This document shows, one piece after another, positions 16,447-22,623 of a DNA stretch of 40,581 nucleotides. Source of the DNA: DATGEP01 sp035310125. GTDB lineage: Bacteria; Chloroflexota; Ktedonobacteria; Ktedonobacterales; JADMIN01. How positions within the stretch are numbered: the first letter of the stretch is position 1; every line of letters begins with the position of its first letter. The notes under the pieces were generated by a model, which saw nothing but the letters and a program-made list of their open reading frames with translations, was not told the origin of the DNA and did no database searches. The position numbers and the translations under genes are program-made. The stretch spans positions 1-40,581 of the forward strand of contig DATGEP010000006.1 of assembly GCA_035310125.1 (NCBI GenBank), in the 5' to 3' direction.

Positions 16447-17667
16447 ATGCCGGCGGGACTGGCGACAACCCATCCGAGTTTGTTTGCGCTGGTAGCTGGC
16501 TTTGTGCTGGCCGCCGCGTTGACGGGCGTGCTGTGTATTGTCGTCGCGCGTATCTGCCGCCGCCTTGGCGTGCTGGACCGCCCGGAGCCACGCCGTGTGC
16601 ATACGAAAGCGGTCCCGCGCCTGGGCGGCATCGCTATATTTGTGTCGTTTCTCACCGTCTCGCTGCTGGTATTCCGCCCGGCGAACGACTATGAACTGCA
16701 CGTCTACGCCGGGCTGATCGCGGCGGCGGTGCTCATCGTCGCGGTGATGGCGTATGACGACATATGGGGACTGCCGCCGCTGCCGCGCCTGGGTGTGCAG
16801 GCGCTGGCTGCCCTGATCGCGATGTTTCCGGCTGGGCACGGCACGCTCATCGAGGTCATTCACAATCCGCTGATCGCGCAGAGCGCTGGACACACACTCC
16901 TGGCGCTCTGGGTAGCTATCCCGTTCACGATGTTTTGGATCGTCGGCATGATGAACACGATCAATTGGGTGGATGGGCTGGATGGGCTGGCCGGAGGCGT
17001 CGTGACGATCACGGCGCTGGTTATGGCGGCAATAAGCTGGCTGCTGGGCCAGCACACGGCGGCGCTGCTCTGCGCGGTGCTGGCAGGCGCGACGCTCGGC
17101 TTTCTCCCGCTGAACTGGCATCCGGCGCGGCTCTTCATGGGCGATAGCGGCGCGATGTTCCTGGGGCTGGCGCTGGCCGTGCTGGCGAATGTCGGCGGCG
17201 CGAAGCTGGCCACGATGCTGCTGCTGCTCGGCCTGCCGATTCTGGATACGGCGCGTGTGATCGTGCGGCGGCTGCGCCAGGGACGCTCGCCGCTCCACTT
17301 CGACCGCTCCCACATCCACCACCGGCTGCTCTCCGGCGGCCTGTCGCAGCGCCAGATCGCGGCGCTCTTCTATATCGTGACAGCCACCTTCGGCGGCGTG
17401 ACCATCCTGGCCGCATACCTCCAGACGCGGGCCGGCGCGTGGATGCTGCGCATCCATCCGCTGCCCTGGCTCGACATCTCTGTCAGCGAGCTGCCCACGC
17501 TGCTCGGCCTCGCGCTGGTCGTCGCCGTCAGCGTCGCCATCTGGCGCGTTGCCACGCTGCGCCGCCGCCACATGGGCATTCCGCCGGGCGCATCGTCGGC
17601 AATCTGGCGGCGACCCTCCAGCGGACAACTTCCTTCCGCCGCCTCGGGATCGCACCGCCGCCCCTAG
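16447..17667 (+). CDS. WecA/TagO-like undecaprenyl-phosphate sugar-1-phosphate transferase
   Basis: The ATG at 16447 (406 aa) lies 8 bases after AGAGG; an ATG at 16441 is too close to that site. The polytopic protein has the family's ordered motifs: PEPRRVHTKAVPRLGG, the Mg-binding AYDDIWGL, NTINWVDGLDGLAGG, LFMGDSGAMFLG, and the cytoplasmic His box HFDRSHIHHRLL. HIHH is typical of WecA/TagO rather than MraY. It would transfer a sugar-1-phosphate, commonly GlcNAc, from a UDP-sugar to undecaprenyl phosphate, starting cell-wall glycopolymer synthesis. The C-terminal ~30 residues are a basic Ser/Pro-rich tail. The stop codon is built into the hairpin shared with the convergent gene. Confidence 0.9.
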   Translation: MPAGLATTHPSLFALVAGFVLAAALTGVLCIVVARICRRLGVLDRPEPRRVHTKAVPRLGGIAIFVSFLTVSLLVFRPANDYELHVYAGLIAAAVLIVAVMAYDDIWGLPPLPRLGVQALAALIAMFPAGHGTLIEVIHNPLIAQSAGHTLLALWVAIPFTMFWIVGMMNTINWVDGLDGLAGGVVTITALVMAAISWLLGQHTAALLCAVLAGATLGFLPLNWHPARLFMGDSGAMFLGLALAVLANVGGAKLATMLLLLGLPILDTARVIVRRLRQGRSPLHFDRSHIHHRLLSGGLSQRQIAALFYIVTATFGGVTILAAYLQTRAGAWMLRIHPLPWLDISVSELPTLLGLALVVAVSVAIWRVATLRRRHMGIPPGASSAIWRRPSSGQLPSAASGSHRRP

Positions 17668-17682
17668 AGCGTTCGTACGCTC
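17667..17682. terminator. Compact bidirectional hairpin spanning two convergent stop codons
   Basis: GAGCGT (17667-17672) pairs with ACGCTC (17677-17682) around a TCGT loop. Its first base is the last base of the WecA-like gene's TAG; its last two bases lie in the TGA of the convergent four-TM gene. The 13-base intergenic space is thus entirely hairpin. Confidence 0.55.
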
Positions 17683-18061
17683 AAGCCGCCTGTTTAGCGA
17701 AACGAACGGCCTTTGCGCCACGCCGCGCCAGCATCTCACCGATACCAATAGCAACGAGCGCAAGTCCCAGGTGAACAACCTGAATGACCCAGTGATTCGC
17801 TCCTGGCAATACCTGCTCCTGTGTCATACCGACAAGCGCCAGGAGCACGCCGACCGTGAGCGCGGCGATCAATGCGCCTACGCCGCCTGGTGTTTTCATC
17901 CGGGCGAAAGCGATGACCCAGAGCGCAAGGACCAGCAGCATACCGACGGTCATGTGAATGTTATGGAGATTGTCGGCATGGCCCGTCCAGAAAAGTATGC
18001 CCAGTGTAAGCGCGGCGACGGCGCACAGACGCAGAACCATGCTTGCGATACGTGTGATCAT
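17681..18061 (-). CDS. Small four-TM membrane protein
   Basis: The ATG at 18061 (126 aa, MITRIASMVL) has AGGAG 4 bases upstream; an ATG four codons earlier is possible. Four hydrophobic helices can be traced: VLRLCAVAALTLGILFWTG, IHMTVGMLLVLALWVIAFA, VGALIAALTVGVLLALVGM, and HWVIQVVHLGLALVAIGIG. Histidines occur at the helix ends in NLHNIHM and NHWVIQVVH, which could ligate heme, but no known b-type signature is complete. It follows the MFS gene on the same strand by 25 bases, so they are probably co-transcribed under the PadR regulator. Function unknown. Confidence 0.75.
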   Translation of the reverse strand: MITRIASMVLRLCAVAALTLGILFWTGHADNLHNIHMTVGMLLVLALWVIAFARMKTPGGVGALIAALTVGVLLALVGMTQEQVLPGANHWVIQVVHLGLALVAIGIGEMLARRGAKAVRFAKQAA

Positions 18062-18086
18062 CTGTCTCCTCATTTTCTCTACTGAA

Positions 18087-19349
18087 TTAGCGGCTCTGGC
18101 TTGCGATAGCCAGCGTCTCGCTCTGAGAATCCGTGTTTTCGGCGGCTTCGACGGGAGTGGTACCCGTTGAAGGCAATTCTAGCTTCCGCGCCACCAGTAG
18201 CAGCGCCAACAGCGCCAGCGCGCCGCCGGCCACGAAGGGCGCGCCGATGCCCATACTGAACAGTGCTCCGGCGCCGATGGGGCCAAGAATCCTGCCCAAT
18301 CCACCAACGCCCTGCGCGACCCCCAGTGTCTCGCCCTGCGCGTCCGCGGGGCTTGCCAGCGACAGCAGCGCGGAGTTTGTCGGCGTCACCATGCCATCGC
18401 CCGCGCTCAGAATGGCAAGCGCCACAAGCAGCACCGCGAGTGTCGAGCTGAACGGCAAGAGCAGCAGCCCAACCGCCAGCATCACGAGTCCGCTGATGAG
18501 TACATTGCGCTCGCCGAAGCGCTTCACAAGCCTGCCAACGAGGCCGCCCTGCATAACCATGACTACCACACCAACAAAGGTGAAGATGTAGCCATTTTGC
18601 ATAGCGGTCCAGCCAAACATCTTCTGAGTAAAGAGCGGGAACACCGCCTCCATCGCCGTGAATGCCAGCGTGAAGATTAGGGTGATGGCGATGAGGCGCG
18701 CGACCACTGGCGAGCGCAAGGCGCGCTGCCAGCCGCCAAGGAAAGCGACCTGATGCTGGTTGTGTGTCGTCGCGAGAGCGGGCGCCTTACGCCGCACGTG
18801 CGTTTCTGGAAGGAGGCTGAGCACGAGCAGCGCATTGACGAGCGCGATACCCATCGCAATCCAGAAAGGCAGACCAGAGCCGTGGCCAGCCAGCACGCCG
18901 CCGATTGCGGGTCCTACAACGAAGCCCATGCCAATCGCGGCCCCGATCAAGCCCATGCCGCGGGCGCGTCCTTCAGGCGGCGTGACGTCAGCGACGACAG
19001 CCTGTGCTGACCCGATGTTCGACGCCCCCAGCCCGCCAATGAAACGAGCCGCGAAGAGCATCGGCAGTGTGCCTGCCAGCGCGGTGAGCGCGAACGCCGC
19101 CGCTTCGATCAGCAACGACCAGATAATGATCGGACGCCGCCCGTAGCGGTCTGAGAGGGCGCCGAGCAGTGGAGTGAAGAGAAACTGCGCCAGCGCGTAG
19201 ACGGTAATGATCAGACCGACTTGCAGCGAGTTGGCACCAAACTTCTCTGCCCAGAAGGGCAAAAGCGGCAGGATGATGCTGAATCCCGTCAGGTCAATGA
19301 AGACGGTCAGAGCCATCAAAAGCAGCGGCGAACGTGACGATTGCCGCAT
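18087..19349 (-). CDS. MFS transporter, TetA/DHA1-like drug exporter
   Basis: The ATG at 19349 (420 aa, MRQSSRSPLLLM) follows GGGAGG at 8 bases; a GTG six codons earlier is not needed. Twelve TM helices fit the sequence. Motif A between TM2 and TM3 is GALSDRYGRRP, and the helix-5 region reads GLIGAAIGMGFVVGPAIGG, the motif C pattern of drug/H+ antiporters. The second half repeats it less perfectly (GRLVKRFGERN). It probably exports small hydrophobic compounds. The gene is divergent from a PadR-family regulator and shares an operator region with it, the classic arrangement for a drug-inducible pump. The small four-TM gene follows on the same strand. Confidence 0.92.
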   Translation of the reverse strand: MRQSSRSPLLLMALTVFIDLTGFSIILPLLPFWAEKFGANSLQVGLIITVYALAQFLFTPLLGALSDRYGRRPIIIWSLLIEAAAFALTALAGTLPMLFAARFIGGLGASNIGSAQAVVADVTPPEGRARGMGLIGAAIGMGFVVGPAIGGVLAGHGSGLPFWIAMGIALVNALLVLSLLPETHVRRKAPALATTHNQHQVAFLGGWQRALRSPVVARLIAITLIFTLAFTAMEAVFPLFTQKMFGWTAMQNGYIFTFVGVVVMVMQGGLVGRLVKRFGERNVLISGLVMLAVGLLLLPFSSTLAVLLVALAILSAGDGMVTPTNSALLSLASPADAQGETLGVAQGVGGLGRILGPIGAGALFSMGIGAPFVAGGALALLALLLVARKLELPSTGTTPVEAAENTDSQSETLAIASQSR

Positions 19350-19381
19350 GGTGAATGCCTCCCGCACGTCTCACGACGTGC

Positions 19382-19456
19382 TTAATCACATGTGTTTAGT
19401 CACGAATGACTACAGAGAATATACGGCGCTTGCGCCAATTAGTCAAGTGTGATTAA
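19382..19456. promoter_or_regulatory. Probable PadR operator region between MFS and padR-like genes
   Basis: TTAATCACA (19382-19390) and TGTGATTAA (19448-19456) are exact inverted copies 57 bases apart. Between them lies TAGTCA-CGAA-TGACTA (19397-19412), a second perfect palindrome, and TTAGTCA recurs near 19439. A further pair GCACGT/ACGTGC (19364-19381) overlaps the MFS leader. The AT-rich palindromes stand out from their surroundings and fit a PadR-type dimer covering both promoters. Confidence 0.6.
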
Positions 19457-19516
19457 ATGAAGCTGACCAAAACGTGGGCGGGGCCGCCCAGGTTTCGGTG
19501 TGAGGAGGGGATACGC

Positions 19517-20050
19517 GTGGATGAGCGAGCGTTGCTTTTGCTGGGTATGCTCAAAGTGCAAAGCCAGCACGGTTATCAGATCAATGAGTTCATCGAGCGG
19601 ACGCTTGGCCGCGTCACCGATATGAAGAAGCCGACCGCCTACGCCATCCTGGACCGTCTTAGCCGCGGCGGCTACATCACCGTGCATACGGAACAGGAAG
19701 GCAACCGCCCTCCGCGCAAGGTATACGCCATCACCGCCGCTGGCGAGCGACTATACTTCGACCTCCTCCGACAGAATCTGGCCGAGACGGACCGCCAACC
19801 GGCTGCGGGCGGTGTCGCGCTGATGTTCCTGGACGATCTCGCCGAGCCGGAGCGCATCGAGCTGCTGCGCCAGCGCGTCAAGAAGCTGGATGAGCTGATC
19901 GCGGCGTATGAGCGGGCGCCCAGGCACGAGCACGGCCTTGGCGTGGATCTCGCCGTCGAGCAGCAGCTTCACCTGCTGCGGGCCGAGCGCGAATGGCTGG
20001 CGACCGTGTTGCTACCCCGCCTCACGGAACAATCCGCATCGAGCCGTTAG
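19517..20050 (+). CDS. PadR-family transcriptional regulator
   Basis: The GTG at 19517 (177 aa, MDERALLLLGML) is chosen because GAGGAGGGG lies 6 bases upstream and the PadR domain starts directly there. An ATG at 19457 would add 20 unrelated residues and sits inside the inverted repeat. The winged helix covers about residues 5-75: LLGMLKVQSQHGYQINEFI, the recognition helix near KKPTAYAILDRL, and the wing GYITVHTEQEGNRPPRKVYAIT. The C-terminal half is helical (ERIELLRQRVKKLDELIAAYE and later QQLHLLRAEREWL), the PadR dimerisation coiled coil. It most likely represses the divergent MFS pump and itself, and is relieved by an exported compound. Confidence 0.92.
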   Translation: MDERALLLLGMLKVQSQHGYQINEFIERTLGRVTDMKKPTAYAILDRLSRGGYITVHTEQEGNRPPRKVYAITAAGERLYFDLLRQNLAETDRQPAAGGVALMFLDDLAEPERIELLRQRVKKLDELIAAYERAPRHEHGLGVDLAVEQQLHLLRAEREWLATVLLPRLTEQSASSR

Positions 20051-20161
20051 GCCGAGGAGAGCGTCGCAGAATACAGCGCAGTGTATCCAGTCTATCCAGT
20101 CCATTTCTCTTCAAGCATGCACCGAAAATTCCGTGTCTCCTGCACGGTCACAGATTGAAAG

Positions 20162-20908
20162 TCAGGAAAGCCCATGACCCGAAGCGGGGCCTGAGGGCGC
20201 GATACCCTGCTCGCGTTGCGTCGCTTCCAGTAGCGCGTCGCGGGCCTCCCAGAGCGCGGGAAAGAGCAAGTCGCGCAGCGTCCTCTCCAATGAGGGCATT
20301 GGCGTGCCGCCGGTACCGATGGCACGCAAACCAAGGTTGCGCTGTGCCAGTTTGAGATGCGCCGCGCGGAAGAGATGGAACTGCTCGTCGAAGTCCGTCA
20401 GCGCTTCGGCGCACTCGAAGAGAGCGAGATGCGCATGCGAATGGGCGTAGAGATTCAGGAGCGAGACACTCGCACGGTCGAGCGCCGCTGCGAAGGCGTC
20501 CCATAGATCAGGCGCGGCGCGGAGGATGCCCAAAAATCCCGGCGATTCGCCACCGCTGCCGTCGCCCAGGCCGGGCCGGATGTCGAGAAAATCGCGCGGG
20601 GAGACGAATTCGAGCTGGCGGATAGCCGGCATCACCACGTCTTGCGCCGAGACGGCCCGGCGCAGCGTGCGCGCCGCCTCATCCGGCTGGTCCGCCGTAA
20701 GCTCCTCGCCCGCCCGGCCCATGAGCTCAACGGTCAGTTTCCACCAGAGCTCAAACGTCTGATGGACGACCTGGAAGGTTAGCTCGTCACGATGCAGCCG
20801 CTCCGCCGGCGGCTTCTGCAGCGCCAGCAGCTCGTCCGTACGCAGGTAACGCTCGTAGGTGGTTGGCTGCCGCTGATTTGTTGTTTTCGATGGGGTATCT
20901 ATGCTCAT
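20162..20908 (-). CDS. kynA: Tryptophan 2,3-dioxygenase family protein
   Basis: The ATG at 20908 (248 aa) follows GGAGG at 8 bases. Family features are YERYLRTDELLALQ, the DELTFQVVHQTFELWWK block with H49, FLDIR with the carboxylate-binding R111, the proximal heme ligand H184 in FRAAH, and the GTGGTP turn. Such enzymes open the indole ring of tryptophan to N-formylkynurenine with heme iron and O2. Two points are unusual. The usual SGFQS loop is replaced by an ESPGFL context preceded by a Gly-rich insertion, and the protein is shorter than typical bacterial enzymes (about 280 aa). Tryptophan is therefore the likely but not certain substrate. No kynureninase or formamidase gene is adjacent. A -10-like TATACT lies upstream on the minus strand (20988-20983). 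Confidence 0.85.
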   Translation of the reverse strand: MSIDTPSKTTNQRQPTTYERYLRTDELLALQKPPAERLHRDELTFQVVHQTFELWWKLTVELMGRAGEELTADQPDEAARTLRRAVSAQDVVMPAIRQLEFVSPRDFLDIRPGLGDGSGGESPGFLGILRAAPDLWDAFAAALDRASVSLLNLYAHSHAHLALFECAEALTDFDEQFHLFRAAHLKLAQRNLGLRAIGTGGTPMPSLERTLRDLLFPALWEARDALLEATQREQGIAPSGPASGHGLS

Positions 20909-20982
20909 ACAGGAGTCCTCCATCTTCATTGATGGTGCGAGGCTCTCGTGGCCACGGCTCGTACTACCATCTCGTCGTTATC

Positions 20983-20988
20983 AGTATA
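20983..20988 (-). promoter_or_regulatory. Possible -10 box for the tryptophan dioxygenase gene
   Basis: TATACT reads on the minus strand at 20988-20983, about 75 bases before the start codon. No strong -35 is seen upstream, so the call rests on the hexamer, which recurs as -10 elsewhere in the window. Confidence 0.35.
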
Positions 20989-21060
20989 CGCCCCGCAGAA
21001 AGAATACCGCCCTGTCCCCATCTGGTGGAATATTCTTCGGCCTCGCCGGAAACCGGTCAA

Positions 21061-21452
21061 GAGGGGCGGGTGCTGGCGCGGCTGTAGACGCATTCTTCGA
21101 GATCGTCTGCCCTGGCTTATGGCGCGCGCTGCCCGACGTGCGCCGCGATGTTTATCGTGACAACGCGACGGAGCTTTTGGGTGATCTGACTATGCCTCCG
21201 TATCAAGTCACCCGCGAAGATCTGGCCCAGGTTCATGTGCCCTGCCTGATCATGCGCGGCTCGGAGAGTCACCCACTCTTTCGCTCGGTGGCGGGCATCC
21301 TTGCCGAGAGTATCCCCAGCGCCCGGCTGGTCGAGCTGGAGGGATCGGGCCACGTCACCTACTTTAAGCGGCCCGACGAGTTCGCGGCGGCAGTAGCCGG
21401 CTTCATCGTAGCTCATTCGCGCTATCCGCATCGTGCTCCCACCGTCTGGTGA
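21061..21452 (+). pseudogene. C-terminal remnant of an alpha/beta hydrolase
   Basis: From about 21088 to the stop at 21452 the frame reads like the last third of an alpha/beta hydrolase. It has a cap-like helix (DAFFEIVCPGLWRALPDVRRD), then VPCLIMRGSESHPLFRSVAG with the conserved strand and acid-bearing region. The C-terminal SARLVELEGSGHVTYFKRPDEF holds the catalytic histidine in GSGHVTYF. The oxyanion HG motif and the nucleophile elbow GxSxG are absent, and the upstream sequence to the dioxygenase promoter does not encode them in any frame I can see. I read it as a 5'-truncated gene, left perhaps by a deletion. An open frame does start at 20901, but its first part shows no domain. Confidence 0.65.
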
Positions 21453-21566
21453 CACGTCTGGTGCGCGGCAGCGGCTTGAAGCGCTGGGAGTGGTCATGGC
21501 GTGGTAGGATACTTGACACGCGAATGTTGAGCCTGTCGCATGGCGTACTTCGAGGGGAGGCCAGCT

Positions 21567-22520
21567 ATGAGCGACCGCGTTACCCTGCTGCCCGTGGACG
21601 CCGCGGACGTGACCATCCTGGTGGACAACTACTCGGATGTTCTTCTCCCAGACACGAAAGCGGCGCACCGTCCGCCGCTCGTCTGGGAGTGGACAGAGCG
21701 CGAGCAGCTCCGCGCCGAGCATGGCTACTCGCTGTTGATTACGACGGAGCGTGAGGGGCGTAGCGCGTCTATCCTCTATGATGCGGGGTTGGGCCGCGAG
21801 ACGGTGCAGCACAATATGGACGTGCTCGAGGTCCGGCCCGGCGAGCTGCGCGCCATCGTGCTCTCGCATGGACACGCTGACCATCACGGCGGACTGGAGG
21901 GCATTGTCCAGCGCGTTGGACGGCGCGGCCTGCCCCTGGTGCTGCATCCCGACGTATGGAAGGATCGCAAGATAGTGATGCCAACTGGGGCGGAATTCCA
22001 TATGCCGCCACCCAGCCATAACGATCTCGACCGCGAAGGGGTGGAGATCGTCGAGGAGCGGGGACCGTCGCTGCTGCTGGATAGCACGGTGCTGGTGACG
22101 GGGCAGGTGGAGCGCACGACGGACTTCGAGAAGGGGTTTCCCGTGCAATGGGCACGGACGGATGACGGCTGGGAGCGGGATATCTGGGTGTGGGACGATC
22201 AGGCGGTGGTGGTGCATGTCAAGGACAAGGGGCTGGTGGTTCTGTCCAGCTGCAGCCACTCAGGGATCATCAATGTGTTGCGGCATGCTCAGCGCATGAC
22301 CGGCGTGGAGAAGGTTCATGCTGTCGTCGGCGGGATGCACCTGACGGGGGCTATCATGGAGCCGGTCATCCCGCGCACCCTTGACGAGGTGACCGCGATT
22401 CAGCCGGATCTGCTCGTGCCCGGCCACTGCACCGGCTGGAAGGCCACCCATGAGGCGGCGCGGCGCCTACCGGATGCCTACATTCAGTCGAGTGTCGGCA
22501 CCCGCCTGCATTTCGCGTAG
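21567..22520 (+). CDS. MBL-fold metallohydrolase (DHPPP-synthase/PhnP-like subgroup)
   Basis: The ATG at 21567 (317 aa) follows GAGGGGAGG at 6 bases. The metallo-beta-lactamase motif is SHGHADHHGG with H101, H103, D105 and H106. Further metal-site histidines are in SCSHSGIIN, GGMHLTG and PGHCTGW. The N-terminal ILVDNYSD and the SCSH motif match the subgroup annotated as 7,8-dihydropterin-6-methyl-4-(beta-D-ribofuranosyl)-aminobenzene-5'-phosphate synthase, an enzyme type named from methanogens. In bacteria the subgroup's substrate is generally unknown, so the name should not be taken as function. It stands alone, followed by a palindromic repeat and the convergent priA gene. Confidence 0.88.
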   Translation: MSDRVTLLPVDAADVTILVDNYSDVLLPDTKAAHRPPLVWEWTEREQLRAEHGYSLLITTEREGRSASILYDAGLGRETVQHNMDVLEVRPGELRAIVLSHGHADHHGGLEGIVQRVGRRGLPLVLHPDVWKDRKIVMPTGAEFHMPPPSHNDLDREGVEIVEERGPSLLLDSTVLVTGQVERTTDFEKGFPVQWARTDDGWERDIWVWDDQAVVVHVKDKGLVVLSSCSHSGIINVLRHAQRMTGVEKVHAVVGGMHLTGAIMEPVIPRTLDEVTAIQPDLLVPGHCTGWKATHEAARRLPDAYIQSSVGTRLHFA

Positions 22521-22531
22521 CGCGCTCCTTC

Positions 22532-22557
22532 GGGCGTCCGCCGGACGCCCCGATACG
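22532..22557. repeat. Family A palindromic repeat, copy 1
   Basis: GGCGTCC-GCC-GGACGCC palindrome followed by a CCGATACG tail, two bases longer than the standard CCTACG. It lies between convergent genes and could act as terminator. Other copies: 25680, 31376, 32093 and 34779. Confidence 0.8.
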
Positions 22558-22623
22558 ACGGTGGTGGTCTGGCCGGCGCCGGCGGGATACGGCTATTGCG
22601 AAAGAGGGATATCCGCATCCCGG

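Noticed and set aside
16429..17778. 449-codon minus-strand frame opposite the WecA-like gene
   Set aside because: It mirrors an evident membrane enzyme with all family motifs; the translation is Gln/Arg/His-rich without structure.
20084..20101. Direct repeat TATCCAGTC twice
   Set aside because: Only two short copies between convergent genes; compatible with chance and without associated structure.
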